Notes: generated by a model from the sequence alone, not told the origin. A DNA stretch of 64,000 bases from Phenylobacterium kunshanense (GCF_003254525.1 NZ_QFYS01000001.1:62001-126000), one strand, 5' to 3'. Counted from the stretch's first letter, positions 27,040-35,382 are shown. Numbers and translations: made by a program.

Positions 27040-27348
27040 ATGGACACCAAGGCCGCGGCCAACGCGCCCCAGCCTGATCCGGCCAAGCTACAGACGCCAA
27101 GCCTGCCCACGGCCCAGAGCCGTGAGTCGGAACCCGCGCCTAAGCCCAAGCCAGAAGCGCCCCCGGCGCCCGATCAGGTCGAAATGCGACTGGTCATAGA
27201 AATGGATCAAGCCAGCGGATCCTACGTCTACAAGACCATCAACCGGCTCACCGGCGAGGTCATCCTGCAACTGCCCAGGGCCGAGGTCCTGCGGATGAAG
27301 GATGGCGCCGAGTACGAGACCGGTTCGGTGATCCGCACCAAGGCCTGA
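27040..27348 (+). CDS. flaG: FlaG-family flagellar protein
   Basis: A 102-aa protein with a Pro/Ala/Lys-rich, probably disordered N-terminal half and a C-terminal FlaG-like domain (about residues 48-100): MRLVIEMDQASGSYVYKTIN, then RLTGEVILQLPRAEVLRMKD. The YKTINRLTGEVILQLP segment corresponds to the VKVID-TGEVIRQIP core of FlaG. FlaG proteins affect filament length or assembly in several bacteria. The start is placed at ATG 27040 with GAGGAG before it; a GTG at 27025 is less likely. It lies between flagellins 2 and 3 on the same strand. Confidence 0.82.
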   Translation: MDTKAAANAPQPDPAKLQTPSLPTAQSRESEPAPKPKPEAPPAPDQVEMRLVIEMDQASGSYVYKTINRLTGEVILQLPRAEVLRMKDGAEYETGSVIRTKA

Positions 27349-27427
27349 TCAGTAAAGAGGGCGCGGCGATCCCGCGCGCCTAGGACATATTGTCCCGACC
27401 GCCCCGGCCGCGCCGGCGGCGGCGCTT

Positions 27428-27448
27428 ATGGTTAAGCGTGTTAACCAT
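27428..27448. promoter_or_regulatory. Perfect palindrome upstream of flagellin 3
   Basis: ATGGTTAA, spacer GCGTG, TTAACCAT: 8-bp perfect arms, centred 90 bases before the ATG of the third flagellin. It resembles the CtrA half-sites (TTAA) but with a 5-base instead of 7-base spacer. Probably an operator; the bound factor is not known. Confidence 0.5.
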
Positions 27449-27527
27449 CTGCTCACCACGAGTTCCTAGGGTCACGGTAACGCCGGGTTGCGAGTCGCGC
27501 CGCCCGGAGCACCGCTAGGAGAGCGTG

Positions 27528-28361
27528 ATGACCCTCAGCGTCCACACGAACAAGGCTGCGCTGACGGCCCTGCAGAACCTGAACAAGACCAACAACGAGT
27601 TGGGCGACGTTCAGAACAAGATCAACACGGGTCTGAAGATCAACAACGCCAAGGACAACGCGGCGGTCTGGGCCATCGCCCAGGGACAGCGGGCCGACAT
27701 CGGCGCGCTCGGCGCCGTCCGGATGAGCCTGGAGCGCGCAAACTCGATCGCCGAAGTCTCGCTGTCTGCCGGTGAAACCATCTCCGACCTGCTGGTGCAG
27801 CTGAAGGAGAAGGTGGTCGCGGCGATGGACACGTCGCTCGACACGGCGTCGCGGACCGCGCTGGACTCCGACTACAAGGCCATCCTCCGCCAGATCACCC
27901 AGGTGGTGACCAATTCCTCGTTCGACGGGGCGAACCTGCTCACCGGTTCGGGCGGCGACATCCAGTTCCTCGCCAATGCTGAGGCCACCTCGCGACTGAC
28001 GCTGTCGACCCGGACCCTGGCGCTGGGCGGCGGCAACATCACCATCCCCGCGACGTCGTCGATCAGCACCGTGGCCCTCGCGTCTGCGGCTCTGGCGCAG
28101 CTCAGCGCCTCGATCGGCAACGTGAACCAGGCGCTCGGCAATCTCGGCTCCCAGGCCAAACAGCTCGAAGCGCACCTCGAGTTCGTCTCCAAACTGACCG
28201 ACGTGCTCGAATCGGGGGTCGGAAACCTGGTGGACGCCGACCTGGCCAAGGAGAGCGCCAGGCTGCAGGCGCTTCAGGTGCAGCAGCAGCTCGGCGCCCA
28301 GGCGCTCTCGATCGCCAACTCCGCGCCACAGATCGTGCTGCAGCTCTTCCAGGGCGGCTAA
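27528..28361 (+). CDS. Flagellin (third, divergent)
   Basis: A 277-aa flagellin that differs clearly from the other two (MTLSVHTNKAALTALQNLNK start; middle and C-terminus changed: FVSKLTDVLESGVGNLVDAD, LQALQVQQQLGAQALSIANS, ending PQIVLQLFQGG). The D0/D1 core is intact and no D2/D3 is present. Such minor flagellins lie close to the hook in Caulobacter filaments. The start is at ATG 27528 with AGGAG upstream; a GTG one codon before is possible. No convincing sigma-54 element is visible upstream; a perfect palindrome at 27428 may be the control site. A strong terminator follows. Confidence 0.93.
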   Translation: MTLSVHTNKAALTALQNLNKTNNELGDVQNKINTGLKINNAKDNAAVWAIAQGQRADIGALGAVRMSLERANSIAEVSLSAGETISDLLVQLKEKVVAAMDTSLDTASRTALDSDYKAILRQITQVVTNSSFDGANLLTGSGGDIQFLANAEATSRLTLSTRTLALGGGNITIPATSSISTVALASAALAQLSASIGNVNQALGNLGSQAKQLEAHLEFVSKLTDVLESGVGNLVDADLAKESARLQALQVQQQLGAQALSIANSAPQIVLQLFQGG

Positions 28362-28385
28362 CTCCTTTCCGTTGGGGCGTAGAAG

Positions 28386-28418
28386 AGGGCTCGGTCGCGC
28401 GGCGACCGGGCCCTTTTT
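28386..28418 (+). terminator. Rho-independent terminator after flagellin 3
   Basis: A 13-bp stem AGGGCTCGGTCGC/GCGACCGGGCCCT (one G-U pair) with loop GCG, followed by a run of five T. Confidence 0.92.
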
Positions 28419-28496
28419 CTTTCGCGGGTTAACGGGCGGTAAGGGATGTCCGCCTAAGGTGAGATGGCGGAGGTGTGCTCCGCGGAACCGGGTCGC

Positions 28497-31256
28497 ATGG
28501 TCACATCGATCGATTCGAGCCTGCTGTTGGGCATCTACCAGTCGCGCTATGGCGCGGCGGGGAGCGCCGTGGCCGCAAGCACGACGACCACGAGGCGAAC
28601 CACGCCGACGGCGCCCTGGAACCAGGAAACGTCCGCCGCCGACACGAGCGCTGCGGTCAAGGCCGCCCTTGCCGGCCGCAAATTCGTCAACGAAGGCGGC
28701 ACCGTCCTCGATATCAAGGGCGCCAGCGCCGACTACAGGAAGCTGTTCGCGCTCTACCAGGGCCTGGGCGCCCTGATGGGCGTGGCCGAACGGGCTGGGG
28801 CCAAGGGGCTCACCAGCCTCGAACAGACCAAGTTGAGCCAGACCTTCGCGCGCGGGCTCAGCGAGATTTCGGGCTATGTCGCGGACCTCGACGTCGACAA
28901 GTTCCGGATGATCCAGGGCGAGACCGCGATCTCCGCAAAGACCGTCGGCGTGCCGCGGACCAAGACCGAGTATGTCACCCCGCCGCTGGTCAGCGGGTCC
29001 AGCGAGAACGTCGTGCCGGCCTTCACCGGCAATGTTCAGTTCGACATTTCCATCAAGCGGTCTGGCTCCACGGTCAATGTGCCCATCGACCTTGCGGGCA
29101 TGGGCGGCCAGACCCGCTCGATGGGCAATGTTGTCAGCTACATAAATCAACAACTTCAGGCCGCGGGCGTCGACGCACGCGTGGCCTCGCAACGCATCGC
29201 AGGCACGGCAAAGACGACCACGGTCGGTGGCAAGACGATCGAGATCGGCAAGAATCCCGACCAGTGGGCCCTGAAGGTCAAGGTGGCCGCCGGCGAGACG
29301 CTGAGCTTTGCGGCCTCGGCCACGGCAGGCGCCGTCTACGTGGCGCAGAACGCCGGCAATCCCGATCCCGACGGCAAGAGCACGACCCAGGACAGCACCG
29401 AGGCTGCGCAGTTCCTCAAATTCCAGACCGACACGACCAACGTCCCGTCGCCCCTGCAGCCGACGGCCGAGGCGAACTGGGTCGACGGGCGGGTGTTCGC
29501 CAAGACACTCGGGCCTGAGGTCAAGACCATCCGAGAGCAGGTCGTCGGGTCCGACGGGTCGATCTACATGCTGGCCGACGTGACCGACAAGGTCGCCGGT
29601 CAGGAGATCAAGGGCGACCAGGATGTCGCCCTGCTGAAATATGACGCCGCGGGCCAGTTGGTCTTTGCTCGGACGCTGGGCGCGTCGGACGAAGCCAGCG
29701 GACTGGGCCTGGCGCTCAGCGCAGACGGGAAGATTGCGGTGGCCGGCTCGGTCAAGGGGGAACTTGCCGGTTCGACGAACGGCCCGCTCAATTCCACAGG
29801 CGCATTTGCGGCCAACACCGATAGTTTCGTCACGCTCTTCGACGCCGAGGGGCAGGAACTCTGGACCCAGCGCCGCGGGGCGCGCCAGGGGGACGAGGCC
29901 AGCGAGGTGGCGTTCGGCGCCGACGGCACGGTTTACGTCTCGGGCCGCGCGGACTCGGCGATGCCGGGGACCTCCGCCATCGGGGGGACCGACGGCTACA
30001 TCGAGGCCTTCAAGGCCGACGCGACCGGCAAGGTGCAGACGCTGTTCACGACCAGCTTCGGCACGGCGGGCGCCGACAAGCCCGCGGGCCTAGTCGTCGA
30101 CGGGACGTCGATCGTCGTCGCCAGCAATGAGGACGGCCGGGGCGTCCTGCGCCGCTATGACGTCTCGGGCGGAACGCCGGTGCTCACCTCGACGCGAGAC
30201 CTGGGCGACCTGCAGGGTGGCCAGATCACCGGCCTGGCGATGGATGGCGGCAACCTGATCGTCGCGGGGACCGCAGGCAATCCCAGCCTCAACGGGCTCA
30301 CTGTCACCAACGCCCACGCCGGCGGCAGCGATGCGTTCGCCGCCCGCATGTCCGCCGACCTCAGCGGGGGCGGGCAGGTCGCGTACTACGGCGGGGCAGG
30401 GGACGATAGCGCCACCTCTCTGGCGGTGAGCGGGGGCCAGGTCTGGATCGGCGGCTCCGCCGGGACCGACCTGCCGGGCTATCCCGACAAGGTCGGCGTC
30501 AAGGACGGCTTCCTGGCGCGTCTCGACATCGGGACCGGAACCGTGGCCTGGTCGCGGCGCTTCACGGGCAAGGACGGCCGCGCGGCGCCGACCGCGATCG
30601 CGGTGGACACCACGGGCGCCAGTGTTCTGGACCGCATCGGCCTGCCCAAGGGCGAGCTGGACATGACGGATTCCTCGCGCCTCACGGCGGCGACCAGCCT
30701 CCGCGGCGGCGACCAGTTCACGCTGAAGACCGGGCTTGGCCGCAACTCGACGATCACCATCGACGAGGGCGAGACCCTGGACACCCTGGCCCAGAAGATC
30801 CGCCGCGCCAGCGGCTTCCAGGCCAAGGTCACCATCGCCACGGCTGAAGGGCGTCGCTATCTCCGGATCGAGCCGACCACGGATCGCGTGACGCTGGAAT
30901 TCGGGCCGGGCAAGACGGACAAGAACGCCCTGGAAATGCTGGGGATTCCCGAGGGCATCGTCCGCAAGACCAAGATGGCGGACGGCAAGACCGTGCCCGC
31001 CGACGGCAAGTCGATGCTGTACGGCCTGGGGCTGCCCAGCGACCTCAACCTGAAGGACGATCTCGAGCGCAAGCATGCGCTCGCCGAGATCGGTTCGGCG
31101 ATGGGTATCGTCCGACAGGTCTACAAGGATCTCGCTGCAGCGGCCAATCCACGGTCGGCCCAGGCGGCGGCGGCGGCGGCCAGCGGCCCCGTCCCGGCCT
31201 ACCTCAGCAACCAGATCGCCAACTACCAGGCCGCGCTCGCACGCCTGGGCGGCTGA
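28497..31256 (+). CDS. flaEY: FlaEY-like flagellar protein with beta-propeller and hook-IN-like motifs
   Basis: A 919-aa protein located after the flagellins, as flaEY is in Caulobacter, where it was described as a regulatory protein of flagellin genes. It has no signal peptide. Regions: an N-terminal helical part (about 1-140; VTSIDSSLLLGIYQSRYG); a segment like the flagellin hook IN motif of FliD/FlgK (about 170-270, SMGNVVSYINQQLQAAGVDAR); a repeat-rich beta-propeller-like core (about 335-705, repeated GxDGxIYV/DGxVYVSGxA elements); a second hook-IN-like segment (about 730-820, FTLKTGLGRNSTITIDEGET); and a helical Ala-rich tail. These features suggest a filament- or cap-associated structural protein rather than a DNA-binding regulator. 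An ATG at 28464 is an alternative start. Confidence 0.7.
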   Translation: MVTSIDSSLLLGIYQSRYGAAGSAVAASTTTTRRTTPTAPWNQETSAADTSAAVKAALAGRKFVNEGGTVLDIKGASADYRKLFALYQGLGALMGVAERAGAKGLTSLEQTKLSQTFARGLSEISGYVADLDVDKFRMIQGETAISAKTVGVPRTKTEYVTPPLVSGSSENVVPAFTGNVQFDISIKRSGSTVNVPIDLAGMGGQTRSMGNVVSYINQQLQAAGVDARVASQRIAGTAKTTTVGGKTIEIGKNPDQWALKVKVAAGETLSFAASATAGAVYVAQNAGNPDPDGKSTTQDSTEAAQFLKFQTDTTNVPSPLQPTAEANWVDGRVFAKTLGPEVKTIREQVVGSDGSIYMLADVTDKVAGQEIKGDQDVALLKYDAAGQLVFARTLGASDEASGLGLALSADGKIAVAGSVKGELAGSTNGPLNSTGAFAANTDSFVTLFDAEGQELWTQRRGARQGDEASEVAFGADGTVYVSGRADSAMPGTSAIGGTDGYIEAFKADATGKVQTLFTTSFGTAGADKPAGLVVDGTSIVVASNEDGRGVLRRYDVSGGTPVLTSTRDLGDLQGGQITGLAMDGGNLIVAGTAGNPSLNGLTVTNAHAGGSDAFAARMSADLSGGGQVAYYGGAGDDSATSLAVSGGQVWIGGSAGTDLPGYPDKVGVKDGFLARLDIGTGTVAWSRRFTGKDGRAAPTAIAVDTTGASVLDRIGLPKGELDMTDSSRLTAATSLRGGDQFTLKTGLGRNSTITIDEGETLDTLAQKIRRASGFQAKVTIATAEGRRYLRIEPTTDRVTLEFGPGKTDKNALEMLGIPEGIVRKTKMADGKTVPADGKSMLYGLGLPSDLNLKDDLERKHALAEIGSAMGIVRQVYKDLAAAANPRSAQAAAAAASGPVPAYLSNQIANYQAALARLGG

Positions 31257-31301
31257 TCCTCGCCGCTTGAAAGCCGTCCCCGAGGGCGGTAGCCAAGCCC
31301 C

Positions 31302-32006
31302 ATGGCGACCCCAGACCCCGCGCCCGAGCCCAAACCGCGTCGCGGCCCGCCGCTGGTGGCGATCGGCGCCGTGGTTGCGTTGCTCGCGGGCGCGGTCATC
31401 GCGTGGCTGCTGGTGTCGGGCGACAGTAGCCGCCGGGCGCCGCCGCCCGCATCGGAAGGCGGGCTGGTGATCGACTCCAGCGGCGAGGGGGACGGGACGG
31501 CCGAGGCCGGCAAGCCGCTGCGCTGCTTCGTGCAGGGTCGGTACGTCGGTGAACTCAGTCTCGCCGCCTGCGCCCAGCGGAACGGCGTGGCTACGGACGC
31601 GCTCGACGTGGGCATCGACGAGACCGGCGCGCTCGCTGCGGCCGATGAGGCTGGGCAGATGCTCATTCCACTGCCGCCGCAGGAAGACGATGTGGAGGCC
31701 GCTCCCGAGCCGGAGATCGTCGAGCCCGCAACGGACGCCGAGGCCCCTGCGCCCGATGGGGCGGTCGCCACCTGTCGTCGCTATGAAGGCGGCCGCTGGC
31801 GGCGTCTGGGGGACATGGACCTGGACGCCTGTGTCCAAACACTGTTCGCCGGGCGCTGCGAGAAGCCCGGCCAGGCCAGCTATGGCCGCCACGGCCAGCA
31901 GACCCTGCGTCTGGTCACCGGGCGTCTGGAGGTCTCGGACGACAACCGCACCTTCCGGCCGATCGCCCCTCAGGCGCCCGATTGCAGTCTCCCGCCCGTG
32001 CAATGA
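31302..32006 (+). CDS. Single-pass membrane protein with Cys-rich soluble domain, unknown
   Basis: A 234-aa protein with a short Pro/Lys/Arg N-terminus, one transmembrane segment (about residues 18-42, PLVAIGAVVALLAGAVIAWLL) and a periplasmic part. That part holds two similar modules, each with a cysteine pair: LRCFVQGRYVGELSLAACAQ and TCRRYEGGRWRRLGDMDLDA followed by CVQTLF. The modules are joined by an acidic Pro/Glu/Ala linker. The repeated 'C-basic-Tyr-G ... L-x-x-C' pattern suggests a duplicated disulphide-bonded domain. It follows flaEY by 45 bases and precedes a lipoprotein gene by 18. No known family is recognised; it may be the end of the flagellar transcript or unrelated. Confidence 0.7.
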   Translation: MATPDPAPEPKPRRGPPLVAIGAVVALLAGAVIAWLLVSGDSSRRAPPPASEGGLVIDSSGEGDGTAEAGKPLRCFVQGRYVGELSLAACAQRNGVATDALDVGIDETGALAAADEAGQMLIPLPPQEDDVEAAPEPEIVEPATDAEAPAPDGAVATCRRYEGGRWRRLGDMDLDACVQTLFAGRCEKPGQASYGRHGQQTLRLVTGRLEVSDDNRTFRPIAPQAPDCSLPPVQ

Positions 32007-32024
32007 GCCTGTTAGGCTGACGGC

Positions 32025-32399
32025 ATGACCCTGAAGCCCGTCATCCTCCTCGCTGTCACCCTGGCGCTAAGCGCCTGCGCCAAGAAGACCACGCCGCCGG
32101 GCGAGCCTGGTGTCTGCTATCACGTGGTTCCGCAGGCCGATGGTTCGCTGAAATACAACAAGCTGGTCACCACCGAGAGCCTGGAGAAGTGCGCCGCCAA
32201 CCTTGAGGCGATGCGGATCAAGTTCCTCCGGATGGGCGGGACGCAGCAGGAACTCTACGGCGCCTATCAGTCCAATTTCCTGTTCCTGCAAAAGGAGGGG
32301 ATCTTCACGTCCACCTCGCTGGAGGGGCCCCGTTATGTGGCCCTGGTGCGGACGGGAGACGGCCGGCTGGCCATTCCAGGCGCCATGCCGCAGCAATAG
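32025..32399 (+). CDS. Small lipoprotein of unknown function
   Basis: A 124-aa protein with a lipoprotein signal peptide (MTLKPVILLAVTLALSACAK; lipobox LSAC, Cys18). The mature part has two further cysteines (VCYHVV and KCAANL), probably disulphide-bonded, and the segment LEAMRIKFLRMGGTQQELYG followed by FLFLQKEGIFTS and YVALVRTGDGRLAIPG. It lies 18 bases after the preceding membrane protein gene, so an operon is likely. It is a periplasmic or outer-membrane lipoprotein; no family name is recognised. Confidence 0.72.
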   Translation: MTLKPVILLAVTLALSACAKKTTPPGEPGVCYHVVPQADGSLKYNKLVTTESLEKCAANLEAMRIKFLRMGGTQQELYGAYQSNFLFLQKEGIFTSTSLEGPRYVALVRTGDGRLAIPGAMPQQ

Positions 32400-32413
32400 C
32401 TGTGGACGGCCTG

Positions 32414-32428
32414 GAACGAAAATAGAAC
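32414..32428. promoter_or_regulatory. SOS (LexA) box upstream of ssb
   Basis: GAAC-GAAAATA-GAAC, which on the other strand reads GTTC-TATTTTC-GTTC, a perfect match to the alphaproteobacterial LexA site GTTC-N7-GTTC. It lies 86 bases before the ssb ATG in the only substantial gap between the lipoprotein gene and ssb. Confidence 0.85.
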
Positions 32429-32514
32429 ATATGCTTGTTAACGGATCGGCGCGGCGCTAGCGTGGCGTCCGGGCGTTCGGCCCGCTTCTACGGAAACCAA
32501 GGCACGAGATCGAA

Positions 32515-32994
32515 ATGGCGGGCAGCGTCAACAAAGTCATACTGGTGGGCAACCTCGGCGCGGATCCGGAGATCCGCGCGCTGGGCTCTGGCGATCGGGT
32601 CGCCAACCTGCGGGTCGCCACCTCCGAAACCTGGCGCGACCGCTCGAGCGGCGAGCGCAAGGAAAAGACCGAGTGGCATCGGGTGGTGATCTTCAACGAG
32701 AACCTCGTGAAGGTGGCCGAGAACTACCTGCGCAAGGGCTCTAAGGTCTACATCGAGGGCAGCCTCCAGACCCGGAAGTGGACCGACCAATCGGGCCAGG
32801 AGAAGTTTTCCACCGAAGTGGTGCTGCAGAAGTTCCGCGGCGAACTCACCATGCTCGACGGCCGGGGCGGCGAGGGCGAGCGGGACGAAGGCGGCTATTC
32901 CAGCGGCGGCGGTTTCTCGTCTGGCCCCCGCGCCGGCGGCTCCGGCCCACGGGAAGACTTCTCCGCCAACCTGGACGACGAAATTCCCTTCTAG
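32515..32994 (+). CDS. ssb: Single-stranded DNA-binding protein
   Basis: A 159-aa SSB that coats single-stranded DNA during replication, recombination and repair. An OB-fold covers residues 1-115 ([53 protein letters not shown]), followed by a Gly/Ser-rich flexible linker (about 118-148) and the acidic tip DDEIPF that recruits partner proteins. All hallmark elements are intact. A perfect SOS box upstream indicates DNA-damage induction by LexA, as reported for ssb in Caulobacter. Confidence 0.97.
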   Translation: MAGSVNKVILVGNLGADPEIRALGSGDRVANLRVATSETWRDRSSGERKEKTEWHRVVIFNENLVKVAENYLRKGSKVYIEGSLQTRKWTDQSGQEKFSTEVVLQKFRGELTMLDGRGGEGERDEGGYSSGGGFSSGPRAGGSGPREDFSANLDDEIPF

Positions 32995-32996
32995 GA

Positions 32997-33833
32997 TCAA
33001 GCCGCGAGGGGGACGCCGTCGAGCGTGATGCGGTGCATCAGCCGACGGTGGCCCTGATAGTCGTTCATGGCGTTGTGCCAGGTGCAGCGGTTGTCCCAGA
33101 TCGCCATCGAGCCTGGGCGCCACTGGAAGCGGCGAACGAAACGAGGCTGAACGGCGTGCTCGTAGAGTTCGAGCAGCAGGGCGCGACTCTCCTCCGGCGG
33201 GACGCCCACGATTTCCACGGTGAAGGCGGGATTGACGTACAATGCCTGTCGACCGCTGCCGGGGTGGGTGATCACGACTGGGTGCACCGCCTCCGGCGTC
33301 TCTGCGTGCCCCGACAGTTCCGGCCGGTCGCTCCGGGCGTATCCGCCGCCCTCGCCGAAGACGTGAGCCGAGGCGTGGCGCGCGCGTAGGCGCGAGATGC
33401 GCGCCCTGGTCGACGGTGGGAGAGCCTCGTAGGCGGCGTACATATCGGCAAACAGGGTGTCGCCGCCGCTGGGCGGTGTATCGACGGCAAGAAGGACCGA
33501 GCCCATGGCCGGCGCGGCGTCATAGCTGTGGTCTGTGTGCCAGCCACCGCCGATGTTCGTCACCTGGGTCTCGGACTTCTCGACCTTGGCGATTTCGGGG
33601 TGTTTCTCGGTCTTCGGGAAGTAGCGGTTGACGACGATCGGGGCGATGCGCCGGGCGAAGGCGATCTGGTCTTCCGGGGTCAGGGTCTGCTCGCGCAGGA
33701 ATACGACGCCGCGATGAAAGATCGCTTCGCGCAGGGCCTTGATGTCCTGGTCTGAAGCTTGGCGGACGTCCAGTCCTTCCACCATCGCCCCACAGCCCTC
33801 CAGCGGGCGAATCCGCAACGTCGTCGTCGTCAT
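32997..33833 (-). CDS. TauD/TfdA-family 2-oxoglutarate dioxygenase
   Basis: A 278-aa Fe(II)/2-oxoglutarate dioxygenase. Iron ligands are visible: GWHTDHSY (HxD, about residues 96-98) and NRCTWHNA (third His, about 255), and HRRLMHRITL supplies the arginine that binds 2-oxoglutarate. Such enzymes hydroxylate small molecules such as taurine or aryloxyalkanoates, releasing sulphite or an aldehyde; the substrate here is unknown. The start at 33833 has GGAG 8 bases upstream; an ATG at 33848 is the alternative. It is divergent from a Crp/Fnr-type regulator across a short gap with an inverted repeat, so that regulator may control it. Confidence 0.9.
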   Translation of the reverse strand: MTTTTLRIRPLEGCGAMVEGLDVRQASDQDIKALREAIFHRGVVFLREQTLTPEDQIAFARRIAPIVVNRYFPKTEKHPEIAKVEKSETQVTNIGGGWHTDHSYDAAPAMGSVLLAVDTPPSGGDTLFADMYAAYEALPPSTRARISRLRARHASAHVFGEGGGYARSDRPELSGHAETPEAVHPVVITHPGSGRQALYVNPAFTVEIVGVPPEESRALLLELYEHAVQPRFVRRFQWRPGSMAIWDNRCTWHNAMNDYQGHRRLMHRITLDGVPLAA

Positions 33834-33884
33834 CGGCGCGTCTCCCATTTCGTCGAACCATCGCGTGGGGGATGACGTGGGACT

Positions 33885-33898
33885 GTAACTTTCGTTAC
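33885..33898. promoter_or_regulatory. Inverted repeat between TauD-type gene and Crp/Fnr regulator
   Basis: GTAAC-TTTC-GTTAC, a perfect 5-bp palindrome, 8 bases before the regulator ATG and 51 from the dioxygenase start. The 5-4-5 geometry is the one bound by Crp/Fnr dimers, so self-regulation is plausible. Confidence 0.5.
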
Positions 33899-33906
33899 GA
33901 TTTTGG

Positions 33907-34584
33907 ATGGACGCTGCAGATCGGGCGCTCGCGCGCCACCATCTCGAACGCGCGGCTTGGCTCGCAGGCGATCGGTCCGACCTGGTTAAGGCGCTTCTCG
34001 CGCACGGCAGGATCGTACGTCTGGCGCCGGGCCAGTGGGCTCACGCCGAGGGCGATGATGAAGCCGGAGTGCTCGTCGTGCTCGCCGGCGTGGCGCAGCT
34101 TCTCTGCAAGGCGCCTGGAGACCGGGAGGTGCTGATCGGTCAGGCCGGGCCCGGCGCGGCCATCGGTCAGACGACGCGGTTCGGCGGTGGGCCGCGGCTG
34201 GTGACGGTGATCTGCCAGGCGGAATGCGTGCTGTTGCAGGTGTCCGATCGGGCGCTTGGGCGTATCGCCACTGAAACGCCGAGGATCTGGGAGGCCGTCG
34301 CGGGGCTGCTGTATCTCCAACTGCGGGGGCTGCTGCAGCTTGCGGCGGAGACCATCGCCCTGGCGCCCCGGCAGCGATTGGCGGCGCGGCTGGACCTGTT
34401 GAGCGGGACCGAGGCGGGCGCCCTGCAGCTCAGCCAGGAAGCGCTGGCGGAAATGCTGGGCCTCAGCCGCAAGACCGTGAACGGGTATCTGGGCGACTTC
34501 GAGCGGCAGGGGCTTGTCCGCCGTCGCTACGGGGTGGTGGAGGTGGTCGACCGCGCGGCGCTGCGCCGGATCGCCGGGAGCTGA
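33907..34584 (+). CDS. Crp/Fnr-family transcriptional regulator
   Basis: A 225-aa regulator with an N-terminal cyclic-nucleotide-type beta-roll (about residues 20-130; LAPGQWAHAEGDDEAGVLVVLAGVAQL) and a C-terminal helix-turn-helix (about 165-215; LSQEALAEMLGLSRKTVNGY, then LGDFERQGLVRRR). There is no Fnr-type N-terminal cysteine cluster, and the cAMP-binding phosphate cassette (GE..RSA) is not evident, so the signal is unknown. The ATG has no obvious Shine-Dalgarno, and the palindrome just upstream suggests autoregulation. It is divergent from the TauD-type gene and convergent with tryptophan dioxygenase. Confidence 0.9.
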   Translation: MDAADRALARHHLERAAWLAGDRSDLVKALLAHGRIVRLAPGQWAHAEGDDEAGVLVVLAGVAQLLCKAPGDREVLIGQAGPGAAIGQTTRFGGGPRLVTVICQAECVLLQVSDRALGRIATETPRIWEAVAGLLYLQLRGLLQLAAETIALAPRQRLAARLDLLSGTEAGALQLSQEALAEMLGLSRKTVNGYLGDFERQGLVRRRYGVVEVVDRAALRRIAGS

Positions 34585-34587
34585 GGA

Positions 34588-35382
34588 TCAGAGCTGCGTC
34601 CTGAGCGACCAGAGCTCCGGGAAGCAGCGTCTTTCGAGCGTGCGTTGCAGATAGCCCCGCCCTTCGGTGCCGCCTGTGCCACGCTTGCCGCCGATGACCC
34701 GCTCGACCGTCAGGATATGCTTGTGGCGCCAGGTGAGGAGGGCGTCGTCGAGGTCCATCAGCTTCTCGGCGAGCTGGTAGAGCTCCCAGTAGCGGGCGGT
34801 GTCGCGATAGACGGCGAGCCAGGCGGTCTCGACGGCGGGCGACGGCGCATAGGGTTGGGACACGTCGCGCGCCAGGACCTCGGCCGGGATCGCCAGTCCG
34901 TGTGCGGCCAGGCGATGGATGGCGTCGTCGTAGAGGCTAGGCGCTTCGAGGGCGGCCTTCAGGACCGCCATGGCCTCGGAGCCCTCGTCCTGAAAGGCGA
35001 GGAACGAGGCGTCCTTCAGGCCCAGCAGGTACTCCAAGGTGCGGAACTGCCACGACTGGAAGCCGGAGCTGCTGCCGAGGCCATCGCGGAAGCTGAGGTA
35101 GTCGGCAGGCGTCAAGGTCGCCAGGACGTCCCACGACAGCGTCATGATCGTCTGGATGCGGGAGACCCGCGCCAGGGCCTTGTAGGCCGGCTCCACTTCG
35201 CCCGAACGGACCAGCGCCTTGGCCAGGCGCACCTCGTGGATGATCTCCTTGAGCCACAGCTCCTTCGTCTGGTGGATGACGATGAACAGCAGCTCGTCGT
35301 GGCGGTCGGTCGTGGGATGCTGGGCGGCGAGCAGCTGCTCCAGGCCCAGGTAGCTGGCGTAGGTGATGCGGGGCTGAGTCAC
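34588..35382 (-). CDS. kynA: Tryptophan 2,3-dioxygenase
   Basis: A 264-aa haem enzyme that opens the indole ring of tryptophan to N-formylkynurenine, the first step of the kynurenine pathway. Family hallmarks: YASYLGLEQLLAAQHP, DELLFIVIHQTKELWLKE (distal His), GSSSGFQSWQFRTLEYLLGL, YWELYQLAEKLMDLDDALLTWRHKHILTVERVIG (proximal His) and GGKRGTGGTEGRGYL. The length is typical of the bacterial enzyme. The start is a GTG (MTQPRIT) and no strong ribosome-binding site is visible. The other kynurenine pathway genes are not adjacent. Confidence 0.95.
   Translation of the reverse strand: MTQPRITYASYLGLEQLLAAQHPTTDRHDELLFIVIHQTKELWLKEIIHEVRLAKALVRSGEVEPAYKALARVSRIQTIMTLSWDVLATLTPADYLSFRDGLGSSSGFQSWQFRTLEYLLGLKDASFLAFQDEGSEAMAVLKAALEAPSLYDDAIHRLAAHGLAIPAEVLARDVSQPYAPSPAVETAWLAVYRDTARYWELYQLAEKLMDLDDALLTWRHKHILTVERVIGGKRGTGGTEGRGYLQRTLERRCFPELWSLRTQL

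Noticed and set aside
27432..27444. CtrA site before flagellin 3
   Set aside because: TTAA-N5-TTAA has the wrong spacing for CtrA (7 required); kept only as an unassigned palindrome.
28434..28448. CtrA-like site before flaEY (TTAACGGGCGGTAAG)
   Set aside because: The second half-site is TAAG, not TTAA, and it lies inside the post-terminator region without other support.
32425..32445. Second SOS-type site overlapping the ssb box
   Set aside because: The GAAC and GTTAAC elements are not direct repeats with 7-base spacing; only the 32414-32428 site fits.
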